Origin: Thalassovita litoralis
GTDB lineage: Bacteria; Pseudomonadota; Alphaproteobacteria; Rhodobacterales; Rhodobacteraceae
DNA: 64,000 bases
Assembly (NCBI RefSeq): GCF_900182725.1
Contig: NZ_FXTO01000014.1
Location: 30,964 to 94,963, forward strand
Reading direction: 5' to 3'
Below are positions 9,144 through 17,405 of this stretch, piece after piece. A program made the translations under genes and the position numbers. The notes beneath the pieces were generated by a model. It was not told the DNA's origin and did no database searches. It worked only from the letters and a program-made list of their open reading frames with translations. Within the stretch, counting starts at the first letter, position 1. Every line of letters starts with the position of its first letter.

Positions 9144-9983
9144 ATGAAATTTCAGGGAACAGATGCGTATGTGGCCACCGACGATCTGAAGGTCGCGGTC
9201 AATGCTGCGGTCACGCTGGAACGGCCGCTGTTGGTCAAGGGCGAACCGGGAACCGGCAAAACCGAACTGGCGCTTCAGGTGGCCGGGGCGTTGGGGCTGC
9301 GGATGATCGAATGGAACATCAAGTCCACCACCAAGGCCCAGCAAGGCCTGTATGAATACGATGCGGTCAGCCGCCTGCGCGACAGCCAACTGGGCGAAGA
9401 ACGCGTGCATGATGTGAAAAACTACATCAAAAAGGGCAAGCTTTGGCAGGCGTTTGAGGCGGACGAAAAAGTTGTTCTGCTGATCGACGAAATCGACAAG
9501 GCCGATATCGAATTCCCCAATGACCTGTTGCAGGAATTGGACAAGATGGAATTCCACGTTTACGAAACCGGGGAAACCATCAAGGCCGCACAGCGCCCGA
9601 TCGTGATCATCACCTCGAACAATGAAAAAGAACTGCCAGACGCGTTTTTGCGGCGCTGTTTCTTCCACTACATTCGGTTCCCGGAGCCGGAAGTGATGAA
9701 ACAAATCGTCGAAGTGCATCACCCCGGAATCAAGGAAAAGCTGCTGACCACCGCGCTGACCCAATTCTATGAAATCCGCGAAACCTCGGGGTTGAAGAAA
9801 AAACCGTCCACCAGCGAAGTGCTGGATTGGCTGAAACTGCTGCTGGCCGAAGACATGACCCCCGAAGATCTGAAACGCGACGGGCCGAATGCCTTGCCGA
9901 AACTGCATGGTGCGCTGCTGAAAAACGAACAGGACGTGCATCTGTTTGAACGGCTGGCCTTTATGGCGCGGTCGCAACGCTGA
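9144..9983 (+). CDS. MoxR-family AAA+ ATPase
   Basis: AAA+ ATPase thought to act as a chaperone that matures or activates a partner containing a VWA domain. Walker A is GEPGTGKTE at about residues 33-41, Walker B is VVLLIDEID at about 110-118, and the sensor-1 Asn is in IITSNN; a C-terminal lid follows. Length (279 aa) is normal. Start ATG at 9144 follows GGTGATGGA. It heads a four-gene same-strand cluster that ends in a VWA protein, the usual MoxR partner. The role of this particular pair is not known. Confidence 0.92.
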   Translation: MKFQGTDAYVATDDLKVAVNAAVTLERPLLVKGEPGTGKTELALQVAGALGLRMIEWNIKSTTKAQQGLYEYDAVSRLRDSQLGEERVHDVKNYIKKGKLWQAFEADEKVVLLIDEIDKADIEFPNDLLQELDKMEFHVYETGETIKAAQRPIVIITSNNEKELPDAFLRRCFFHYIRFPEPEVMKQIVEVHHPGIKEKLLTTALTQFYEIRETSGLKKKPSTSEVLDWLKLLLAEDMTPEDLKRDGPNALPKLHGALLKNEQDVHLFERLAFMARSQR

Positions 9984-10083
9984 TTGGCACGGGGGCCGCG
10001 GCCCCTGCCCTTTTGGTCGTCAAATTTGCCGGGGCATTCGGAAAACAATTGCCCCGGCCCCTGTGCAGCGGCAGGATGACAGT

Positions 10084-11463
10084 ATGAAAAAAATCCTGTT
10101 CAGCTTTGCGGCTATGGCCCTTTTGACCGGCTGTATGGCAACCGGGTCCGGTGGTGTCGCCAGCCGGGCCGCCAGTTCCCCCGCAATCACACTGCCCCCG
10201 ATGAAAACCTTTTCCGGGCAGGTGCTGGAGCGCGTGCGCACCTCGAACGCGGATATTGCGCGGGATTTCCTGGACCTGAGCTTTCGGTTGGAATCCGGGC
10301 GCGAACTGGATGTTTTCACCCGTTTCGAGGAACCGATCACCGTCAAGGTATCGGGAAAGGCACCAGCGTCATTTCAGCATGATCTGGGCAGATTGTTGGG
10401 CCGATTGCGCAACGAAGCCGGTATCGACATTCGACAGGTGGCGGATGGGCCTGCGGGGATCACCATCAACGCCGTCACCCGAAGCGAGATTCAGCGCGTG
10501 CTGCCTCAGGCCGCCTGTTTCGTGGTGCCAAACATCACCCGGCTGTCAGAATACCCACGTGCCGCGCAATCCCCCAAAACCGATTGGGTTCTGCTGCAAG
10601 AGCGCCGCCAAATGGCGATTTTCGTGCCGGTGGATTCGCCGCCACAGGAAACCCGCGATTGCCTGCACGAAGAACTGGCACAGGCGCTGGGACCGCTGAA
10701 CGATCTGTACCGTTTGCCGGATTCGGTGTTCAACGACGATAATATTCACACAGTTTTGACCAGCTATGACATGCTGATCCTGCGCACCTATTACGCGCCG
10801 GAATTGCGCAACGGGATGCGCCGGGATCAGGTGGCCGCCCGCCTGCCCCGCATTCTGGCCCGCCTGAACCCCGCCGGGCAGCGGTCCCCCCTGCATCCGT
10901 TGCCTGATACGCCGCGACCGTGGATCGAGGCCACCCAAACCGCGCTTGGCCCCGGAACCGCCCCCGCACAACGCCTGTCTGCGGCCCGCAAGGCGCTGGC
11001 CATTGCTGAATCCGCAGGCTGGACCGATCATCGCCGGGCGTTTTCGCATTATGCGCTGGGGCGGTTGACCCAAAGCATGAATGCCGAACTGGCGCTGGCG
11101 CATTTCCGGGCGGCGCAGAACTTCTATACCCGCAGCCCCAACACCCAGTTACACGCCGCCCATGTGGCCGCGCAGCTGGCCGCCTATGCCATATCCGAAG
11201 GCAACGGCGAAGAAGCGCTGTTGCAAACCTCGCCTTATCTGGCGGTTGCCGCGCGGCATGAAAATGGCGCTTTGCTGTCAACGCTTCTAATGCTGCGAGC
11301 CGAGGCGCTGGACCTGTTGAACCGCCCGACCGAGGCACAGGCGGTCAGACTGGACAGTCTGGGCTGGGCAAGATACGGAATTGGCTCGGACCAGGCCGTT
11401 CACGCCCGTCTGCGTGAAATCGCGGCCCTGTCCCCGCTAAAAAGGAGCAACGGGCAGCTATGA
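10084..11463 (+). CDS. DUF2927 lipoprotein
   Basis: Probable outer- or inner-membrane lipoprotein of 459 residues. The N-terminus MKKILFSFAAMALLTGC has a clear lipobox (LLTGC), so Cys17 would be acylated. The central part (about 60-260) matches what I know of DUF2927, including the CLHEELAQALGPLNDLYRL stretch, which has a protease-like H-E arrangement but no proven activity. The C-terminal third is helical and repeat-like, consistent with TPRs. It lies between the MoxR and VWA genes, and its stop overlaps the next start (ATGA). The start at 10084 is set by the signal peptide; the open frame extends upstream into the MoxR end. Confidence 0.85.
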   Translation: MKKILFSFAAMALLTGCMATGSGGVASRAASSPAITLPPMKTFSGQVLERVRTSNADIARDFLDLSFRLESGRELDVFTRFEEPITVKVSGKAPASFQHDLGRLLGRLRNEAGIDIRQVADGPAGITINAVTRSEIQRVLPQAACFVVPNITRLSEYPRAAQSPKTDWVLLQERRQMAIFVPVDSPPQETRDCLHEELAQALGPLNDLYRLPDSVFNDDNIHTVLTSYDMLILRTYYAPELRNGMRRDQVAARLPRILARLNPAGQRSPLHPLPDTPRPWIEATQTALGPGTAPAQRLSAARKALAIAESAGWTDHRRAFSHYALGRLTQSMNAELALAHFRAAQNFYTRSPNTQLHAAHVAAQLAAYAISEGNGEEALLQTSPYLAVAARHENGALLSTLLMLRAEALDLLNRPTEAQAVRLDSLGWARYGIGSDQAVHARLREIAALSPLKRSNGQL

Positions 11464-11627
11464 TCGTCATCGCAGGAGCCATTCTGGGACTTATTTTAGG
11501 CGCCACCCGCGCAAAGCTGCGCGGCGGCAACGGCAAGGACATGACACAATACGCCATCGCCTATTGCGTGTTATTCATGGTCATTGCCCTATTCATCACC
11601 ATCTTCATCCATAGAGCTGCGGTCTGA
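11460..11627 (+). CDS. 55-residue membrane protein
   Basis: A small gene whose ATG overlaps the preceding TGA by the ATGA arrangement and whose stop is 3 nt before the VWA gene. The product begins MIVIAGAILGLILGATRAKL, has a basic polar loop (RGGNGKD) and a second hydrophobic span at about residues 28-48, ending in HRAAV. Two membrane spans with a positively charged connector are likely. Codon use matches the flanking genes, and the tight spacing on both sides argues strongly that it is translated. I do not recognise a named family; a role in anchoring or assembling the neighbouring MoxR/VWA/lipoprotein products is only a guess. Confidence 0.8.
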   Translation: MIVIAGAILGLILGATRAKLRGGNGKDMTQYAIAYCVLFMVIALFITIFIHRAAV

Positions 11628-11630
11628 TCC

Positions 11631-12815
11631 ATGTTCCTCCCCTTCTTCGAAAATCTCCGTTCTGTTGGCGTCCCGGTATCCCTGCGTGAATACCTTAGCT
11701 TTCTGGAGGCTGTGAAGGCGGGGTTGGTCACCTATGACGTCGAAGGGTTTTACTATCTGGCCCGCACCGCGATGGTGAAAGACGAACGCAATATTGACAA
11801 GTTCGACCGCGCCTTTGCCCAAACCTTCAAGGGGCTGGATCAGATTCAGTTGGGCGATGTGCTGGAAGCCATCGAACTTCCTGCCGACTGGCTGGAAAAA
11901 ATGGCTGAAAAATACCTGACCGAAGAAGAAAAAGCCGAAATCGAAGCGATGGGCGGCTTCGAGAAGCTGATGGAAACGCTGAAACAGCGTCTGGAAGAAC
12001 AAGAAGGCCGCCATCAGGGCGGCAACAAATGGATTGGCACGGCGGGCACCTCGCCCTTTGGCGCGCATGGTTACAACCCCGAAGGGGTGCGGATCGGTCA
12101 GGAAAAGGGCCGTCATGGCCGCGCCGTCAAAGTCTGGGACAAGCGCGAATTCAAAAATCTGGATGACACGGTCGAACTGGGAACCCGCAACATCAAAGTG
12201 GCGCTGAAACGCCTGCGCCGCTGGGCGCGCAACGGGGCGCATGATGAACTGGATCTGGACGGCACCATTCGCGCCACCGCCGAACATGGCTATCTGGATG
12301 TGCAGACCCGCCCGGAACGGCGCAACGCGGTCAAGGTGATCCTGTTTCTGGACGTCGGCGGATCAATGGACCCGCATATCAAGGTGATGGAAGAACTGTT
12401 CTCCGCCGCCAAATCCGAATTCAAACATCTGGAACATTTCTATTTCCATAACTGCCTTTACGAAGGCGTGTGGAAAGACAATCGCCGCCGCTGGGATCAG
12501 CAAACCCCCACTTGGGACGTGCTGCGCACCTATGGTTCGGACTACAAGTGTATTTTCATCGGGGACGCGTCTATGTCACCCTATGAAATCCACTATCCGG
12601 GCGGCGCGAACGAACATTGGAACCCCGAGGCCGGTCAGGTCTGGCTGGAACGCGCCCGCGAACAATGGCCCTCGAACCTGTGGATCAACCCGGTGCCGGA
12701 ACGCTATTGGGCCTATACCCAGTCGATCAAAATGATTCAGGATATTTTTGAAAACCAGATGGTGACGATGACACTGGAAGGGTTGGAAAAGGGCATGAAG
12801 GAGCTCAGCCGCTAA
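11631..12815 (+). CDS. VWA domain protein (CoxE-like MoxR partner)
   Basis: Cytoplasmic protein of 394 residues with an N-terminal helical region (1-130) and a C-terminal von Willebrand A domain from about residue 233. The metal-ion site reads DVGGSMD at 241-247, that is DxGxS rather than the textbook DxSxS; the distal Asp is in FIGDASMS. Proteins of this type are paired with MoxR ATPases, which are thought to load or remodel them, and the MoxR gene is three genes upstream in the same cluster. It starts 3 nt after the 55-aa gene. The target complex is unknown; there is no CO dehydrogenase or methanol dehydrogenase gene here. Confidence 0.88.
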   Translation: MFLPFFENLRSVGVPVSLREYLSFLEAVKAGLVTYDVEGFYYLARTAMVKDERNIDKFDRAFAQTFKGLDQIQLGDVLEAIELPADWLEKMAEKYLTEEEKAEIEAMGGFEKLMETLKQRLEEQEGRHQGGNKWIGTAGTSPFGAHGYNPEGVRIGQEKGRHGRAVKVWDKREFKNLDDTVELGTRNIKVALKRLRRWARNGAHDELDLDGTIRATAEHGYLDVQTRPERRNAVKVILFLDVGGSMDPHIKVMEELFSAAKSEFKHLEHFYFHNCLYEGVWKDNRRRWDQQTPTWDVLRTYGSDYKCIFIGDASMSPYEIHYPGGANEHWNPEAGQVWLERAREQWPSNLWINPVPERYWAYTQSIKMIQDIFENQMVTMTLEGLEKGMKELSR

Positions 12816-12822
12816 GGCCCGT

Positions 12823-12884
12823 TTTCATCTTGCTCAAAATACTCCGGGGGAACGGCGCGTCAGCGCCGTGGGGGCAGCGCCCCC
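12823..12884. repeat. Composite intergenic repeat (AATACTC box plus two GC hairpins)
   Basis: Three parts in order: a box reading TTTCATCTTGC-N2-AAAATACTCC then GGGGG at 12823-12850; a stem ACGGCGC / GCGCCGT at 12852-12869; and a stem GGGGGC / GCCCCC with an AGC loop at 12870-12884. The same order occurs inverted at 55390-55450. It sits between the convergent ends of the VWA and racemase-like genes, where it may stop transcription. Confidence 0.7.
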
Positions 12885-12887
12885 GCC

Positions 12888-13619
12888 TCAGACCTGGAAC
12901 AGTTTCCCCGGTCCCCAGCCACGCGCATCCACCCCGGCCAGTTTCAGCATATGCCACAGCAGTGCCTGATTGGAACTGATCATCGACAGGCCGGTTTTGG
13001 CCTCGATCCGATCAATCAGGCCAAAGGTTCGTAAATTGGTGCAACTGGTAAATATCGCATCAACATCCACATTAGAAATGGCGTCTAGAACCATGTTTTC
13101 CGTTTCTTTTTCCGGGATGCGTGCGACAGTCCAGTCTTCCTTGATGCCAAAGCTGGCTTCGGTGATGGTGACAATGCCGTGCTGTTCCAAAAACGCCCGC
13201 ATCGGTCGCGTTACCGTTTCCACATAGGGCGACACATAGGCGATCCGCGTCACCCCCAACGCCTGACAGGCCGCCACAACCGCCGAAATCGGATTGGTGA
13301 CGGGGGTGTTCGGGTGGTGGCTTTGGATCAGCGCGGCCACCCGATCCGGCCCGATCACCGTCGCGCCGGACGTGCAGGCATAGCCAATCACATCCTGCCC
13401 CGCAGGCAGCAACGCCGCCGTGGCGGGCATTCCGTCCTCCATCAGGCGCAGCGTTTCGGGGGTCACATCCGCATGGGCTGGCACGCGGCTGTGCAACAGG
13501 CTAACCGGACGATCCCGCAGGATCAGCCGCGCCTCGTTTTCCACGGTTTCATCCGTGGACAGCACGATCACCGCCATGCGCGCGGTCTGCCCAAATCCAT
13601 TGTCCAGCGTGATCTGCAT
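12888..13619 (-). CDS. Maleate isomerase / Asp-Glu racemase superfamily enzyme
   Basis: About 243 residues of the Asp/Glu racemase fold. The two catalytic cysteines of the family are both in place: YACTSGA near residue 76 and FTSCTNLRT near residue 193, each followed by the expected hydroxyl/Asn residues. This two-Cys pattern fits maleate cis-trans isomerases and related racemases or decarboxylases, so substrate is open. Start at 13619 has AGGG 8 nt upstream; an ATG three codons earlier (13628) is nearly as good. It is divergent from the P450 gene, 118 nt apart, so the two may share control; whether they share a pathway is unknown. Confidence 0.82.
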   Translation of the reverse strand: MQITLDNGFGQTARMAVIVLSTDETVENEARLILRDRPVSLLHSRVPAHADVTPETLRLMEDGMPATAALLPAGQDVIGYACTSGATVIGPDRVAALIQSHHPNTPVTNPISAVVAACQALGVTRIAYVSPYVETVTRPMRAFLEQHGIVTITEASFGIKEDWTVARIPEKETENMVLDAISNVDVDAIFTSCTNLRTFGLIDRIEAKTGLSMISSNQALLWHMLKLAGVDARGWGPGKLFQV

Positions 13620-13737
13620 CCCTGTCATCCCTGCCGTGGCTACGTGTTTTTGAAATCCTGACACGGTTTTTCTGGCAGGTCCAAGCAGAATGCGGCAGCA
13701 TCCCCTGTAAATGATCAAAGCCCAAGGAAGAACGCCC

Positions 13738-14901
13738 ATGTCTGACGCGCCCGTTACCCATATTGATCCGGTCGCCTTTCGCGCTGATCCTTATCCCACG
13801 CTGGCACAGATGCGGGCGCACACCCCTGTGACATATGTGCCGGAACTGGGGGCGACGCTGTTCACCCGACGGGACGATATTTTCGCACAGGAAAAGCGGA
13901 CAGATGTGTTTTCTTCGCATCAGCCGGATGGGTTGATGACGATCCTGATGGGCGAAAACATGATGCGCAAGGATGGCGACGCACATCAGCGCGAACGCAA
14001 AATCCTGTTCCCGGCCCTTAGCCCGCGGACCGTGCGGGATGTGTGGCTGCCTGCTTTTACCGCAGCGGCTACGCGCATTCTGGATGATCTGGCCCCACAC
14101 GGGGACTGTGACATGGTGCGCGACTATGCCATGCCCGTTTCGGCCGAGGCGCTGAAGCTGATCACCGGGCTGACCAATATGGAGGCGGCGGAAATGGATC
14201 GTGTCAGTCAGGGCATGATTGACGGCTGTGCCAATTACACCGGCGATCCCGCGATCACGGCGCAGTGCCACGACTGTACCGCATCCATTGATCGGCATAT
14301 TGATGCGATGATCCCCGCCTTACAGGCCGCGCCCAATATGTCCGGCCTGTCCGTGCAGATGCAGGGCGGGCTGGATCTGAAGGCCACTCGTGCCAATGTG
14401 AAGCTGATCATATCCGGAGGGCAGAATGAACCGCGTGACGCGATTGCCGGGACGATCTGGGCCTTGCTGACCCACCCGGACCAATTGCAGGCGGTGCAGG
14501 ATGGGCGGGCGACATGGGCGCAAGCGTTCGAGGAATACGCCCGCTGGATTTCCCCCATTGGCATGTCCCCGCGCCGGGTGGCGCAGGCGGATCATGTGCT
14601 GGGGGTGAATTTGGCCCCCGAAGACCGCGTATTTTTCATGTTTTCATCCGCCGGGCGGGACGAAGCCCATTTTGATACGCCAGATCAGTTCGACATCTTC
14701 CGCGATACCGGCCCAGCGATCAGCTTTGGCGCGGGGCCGCATTTCTGTGCCGGGGCGGCGGCCAGCCGGGCGCTGATTACGCAGGTGGCGCTGCCGCTGG
14801 CATTTGAACGGCTGAACGGGCTGCGATTGGCGGGCGAAACGCCCTTTGTGGGCTGGGCCTTTCGCGGTCCCACCAAAATGCCGGTGGAATGGGACAGCTA
14901 A
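13738..14901 (+). CDS. Cytochrome P450
   Basis: Soluble bacterial P450 of 387 residues. The heme-ligand loop is FGAGPHFCAG at about 330-339 with Cys337 as axial thiolate, and the K-helix ExxR is E266-Y-A-R269. The I-helix reads GGQNEPRD at about 227-234: the acid is present but the usual Thr of the (A/G)Gx(D/E)T motif is Pro. No ferredoxin or reductase gene is adjacent, so electrons must come from elsewhere. The ATG at 13738 has AAGGAAG seven nt upstream. Substrate cannot be predicted. Confidence 0.93.
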   Translation: MSDAPVTHIDPVAFRADPYPTLAQMRAHTPVTYVPELGATLFTRRDDIFAQEKRTDVFSSHQPDGLMTILMGENMMRKDGDAHQRERKILFPALSPRTVRDVWLPAFTAAATRILDDLAPHGDCDMVRDYAMPVSAEALKLITGLTNMEAAEMDRVSQGMIDGCANYTGDPAITAQCHDCTASIDRHIDAMIPALQAAPNMSGLSVQMQGGLDLKATRANVKLIISGGQNEPRDAIAGTIWALLTHPDQLQAVQDGRATWAQAFEEYARWISPIGMSPRRVAQADHVLGVNLAPEDRVFFMFSSAGRDEAHFDTPDQFDIFRDTGPAISFGAGPHFCAGAAASRALITQVALPLAFERLNGLRLAGETPFVGWAFRGPTKMPVEWDS

Positions 14902-14939
14902 GGGTTTGCTTTGGGGCCATATGCCCCCATATCTGACCC

Positions 14940-15629
14940 ATGCTCAGATTCTCTCCGATCTTATTGGCTGTCATCTATGCGCTGGCGATGTACTGGTTTT
15001 CTGCGTTCCGCACGCGCAAGGAACTGGATGCGCGGTCAACCGAACTGGCGGACCCGGCCCTAGCCCCGGTTCTGGACCGGCTGGCCCGCGCGCTGGATGT
15101 CCCCCGCGTGCGGGTGTTCATATACGAGGTCGATCCGGTCAACGGGCTGGCCGCGCCGGATGGGCGGGTTTTCCTGACGCGCGGGTTTTATCGCAAATTT
15201 CAGGCGGGCGAGGTGTCAGCCGATGAAATCGCCAGCGTCATCGCGCATGAATTGGGTCATGTGGCGCTGGGGCATACCCGGCGGCGGATGATCGACTTTT
15301 CCGGACAGAACGCATTGCGGGCGGCGCTGGGAATGTTCCTGTCACGGTTGTTGCCGGGGATCGGGGTTTATATCGCCAATGGGCTGACAACATTGCTGGC
15401 GGCCCGCATGTCGCGCGGTGACGAATACGAAGCGGATGAATATGCCAGCGCCCTGATGGTCAAGGCGGGGCTGGGCACCGCGCCGCAGAAATCGCTGTTT
15501 CACAAGCTGGAAGATTTAACCGGCGGGCGCGGCGGTACTATTCCCGCGTGGTTGCTCAGCCATCCCAAAACCGCCGAACGGATCGCCATGATCGAACGAC
15601 ACGAGGCGAAATGGGGCATTTCCGGCTAA
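14940..15629 (+). CDS. M48 family zinc metalloprotease, membrane-anchored
   Basis: A 229-residue peptidase with one N-terminal membrane span (about residues 5-21) followed by a soluble catalytic part. The zinc site HELGH is at about 103-107 and the third ligand Glu is in RGDEYEADEY at about 160. It lacks the multiple spans of HtpX and is nearer to small Oma1/LoiP-type proteases that degrade damaged envelope proteins. The start follows the P450 gene by 38 nt with a weak ribosome site. Its stop overlaps that of the convergent PIN gene by 2 nt. Confidence 0.88.
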   Translation: MLRFSPILLAVIYALAMYWFSAFRTRKELDARSTELADPALAPVLDRLARALDVPRVRVFIYEVDPVNGLAAPDGRVFLTRGFYRKFQAGEVSADEIASVIAHELGHVALGHTRRRMIDFSGQNALRAALGMFLSRLLPGIGVYIANGLTTLLAARMSRGDEYEADEYASALMVKAGLGTAPQKSLFHKLEDLTGGRGGTIPAWLLSHPKTAERIAMIERHEAKWGISG

Positions 15630-16171
15630 GCCGCTGACAGTGCCTTGCCCAATCGGGGCAACCGCGCCTTTTTCAGCAGCCGCCGCACATCCCATGTTTC
15701 GCCCGATAGGCGGTCCGCCTGTTGCCGCACCTGTTCCACCGCCGCCGCAACGGCATCCGGGGCGTTCAGCCAAAACCCATACAGAAATTCATCGGGGGCC
15801 TGACGGGCCAGCCCTTCTTCGCTCAGGGTATGGCGGGGGAAATCCTGTGCGTTCATCGTGACGATCACATCCGCCGATCCGGCAATCGCCGCTGCCAGAA
15901 CGTGCCGATCATTTTCATCGGGCAGATATAGCCGCGCCTCCAGCGATGGGGGATAGCTGACATTGGCACGGGGCCATTGCGCCCGCAGCAGGGCAATTTC
16001 TGCCCGCGCCTGCGGTTCCCCATCGGGGCCAAGTTTGCGGGCAGCCCGCGCCCATTCTTCCAGAATGCGGTCAGACCAAAGCGGCTGAAACGCCCCGGTT
16101 CCGGCCACGGCCAGCAGAATTTCCCGCATCACCGTGGGATAGATCACGCAGGTATCCAGCAACGCCTTCAT
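15626..16171 (-). CDS. PIN domain protein
   Basis: A 181-residue PIN-fold protein, the fold of many Mg2+-dependent ribonucleases. The first acidic residue is Asp6 (LLDTC), a Glu follows in ILEEWAR, and the second acidic pair is in DENDRHVLAAAI near residue 85, with a late Asp in TMNAQDFP. The ATG overlaps the stop of the rRNA methyltransferase gene (ATGA), so translation is coupled. No antitoxin-like gene is beside it, which argues against a VapBC pair. The coupling suggests a housekeeping RNA job, but that is inference. Confidence 0.83.
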   Translation of the reverse strand: MKALLDTCVIYPTVMREILLAVAGTGAFQPLWSDRILEEWARAARKLGPDGEPQARAEIALLRAQWPRANVSYPPSLEARLYLPDENDRHVLAAAIAGSADVIVTMNAQDFPRHTLSEEGLARQAPDEFLYGFWLNAPDAVAAAVEQVRQQADRLSGETWDVRRLLKKARLPRLGKALSAA

Positions 16172-17364
16172 AGGCGGAAAAACAGCGCTTTCAGATAGCC
16201 GCTTTCGGCCAGTTGCGGCATCAGCGGATGGTCCGGCCCGGCATATCCCGTGTGGATCAATTGGGCAGATCGCCCTGCCCGCCCGATCCCACGCACACAG
16301 GCGCCCCGGAATTTGGCCAGGTCGGCGGCGTGCGAACACGAACACAGCCCCAGATAGCCCCCCTCGGCCACCAGCGGCGCAGCCAGACGGGCGATGCGTT
16401 CATAGGCCCGCAATCCGGCCTCTAACGCTTGTTTGTTGGGGGCGAATGCTGGGGGATCGCAAATCACCACCTCGAATTTCGCGCCTTCTTCGGCCAGTTT
16501 GGTCAGCACGTCAAAGGCATCGCCCTTGCGGGTGGCAAAGCTGTCGGCCTTGCCCATCGCATCGGCCCCCTGCGAGGCCAGTTCCAGCGCGGGGTCTGAT
16601 CCGTCGACCGCCAGCGCGGTTTCGGCACCGCCAGCCAAAGCCGCCAAGGAAAACCCGCCAACATGGGAAAACACATCCAACACCCGCGCGCCTTGTGACA
16701 AGCGGGCGGCAAAGGCGTGATTGGGGCGTTGATCAAAGAACAGGCCGGTTTTCTGCCCCCCGATCAGATCAGCCATATAGATCGCGCCATTCATCGGCAC
16801 CGGAATCGGCGCTGTGGGGGCATCGCCCAGCATCACGGCGCTGTCATCATCCAAGCCTTCCAACACACGCGCACGGCCCGAGGCGTTTTTCAAAACCGTC
16901 GTTACGCCCGTCACCTGCACCAGCGCCGCCACCAGATCATCCATCCGCGCATCGGCCCATGCGGCGTTGGGCTGAACAACGGCCACATCCCCGAAACGGT
17001 CGATCACCACACCCGGAAGGCCATCGGCCTCGGCGTGGATCAGGCGATAGAACGGTTGGTCATACAGCCGTTCGCGCATTTCCAGCGCCTTGGACAGGCG
17101 GGCGGCGAACCATGCCTGATCCACCTGCGCGGTCACATCGCGGTCCAGCATCCGGCACAGGATACGCGACCCCGGCGTCACCGCCACCAGCCCCATATCG
17201 GTGCGGTTTTCGTCCTGAAGCACCGCAATTGTCCCCGGCGTCAATGCCTTGGTGCGGCGGTCTGTGACCATTTCGTTATCGTAAACCCAAGGGAACCCGT
17301 GCCGGATGGCGCGGGCGTTGGATTTCGGTTTCATGCGGACGATGGGAAGGCTGTGTTCTGTCAT
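16168..17364 (-). CDS. Class I SAM rRNA (cytosine-5) methyltransferase, RlmI-like
   Basis: A 398-residue protein with an N-terminal PUA-type RNA-binding domain (about 1-85) and a C-terminal Rossmann methyltransferase. Signatures are IGGQKTGLFFDQR, the SAM loop VLDVFSHVGGFS, the catalytic VICDPPAFAP and the downstream LCSCSH with the nucleophile-candidate Cys. This is the COG1092 layout whose E. coli member RlmI makes m5C1962 in 23S rRNA. Target identity in this organism is inferred from family only. The downstream PIN gene overlaps its stop. Confidence 0.9.
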   Translation of the reverse strand: MTEHSLPIVRMKPKSNARAIRHGFPWVYDNEMVTDRRTKALTPGTIAVLQDENRTDMGLVAVTPGSRILCRMLDRDVTAQVDQAWFAARLSKALEMRERLYDQPFYRLIHAEADGLPGVVIDRFGDVAVVQPNAAWADARMDDLVAALVQVTGVTTVLKNASGRARVLEGLDDDSAVMLGDAPTAPIPVPMNGAIYMADLIGGQKTGLFFDQRPNHAFAARLSQGARVLDVFSHVGGFSLAALAGGAETALAVDGSDPALELASQGADAMGKADSFATRKGDAFDVLTKLAEEGAKFEVVICDPPAFAPNKQALEAGLRAYERIARLAAPLVAEGGYLGLCSCSHAADLAKFRGACVRGIGRAGRSAQLIHTGYAGPDHPLMPQLAESGYLKALFFRL

Positions 17365-17405
17365 GTCGCCCTCTTATCCCTGTTATTGCGCCTTGGGAAG
17401 CGGGA

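Noticed and set aside
15626..16171. VapC toxin of a toxin-antitoxin pair
   Set aside because: No antitoxin-sized gene beside it; it is coupled to an rRNA methyltransferase.
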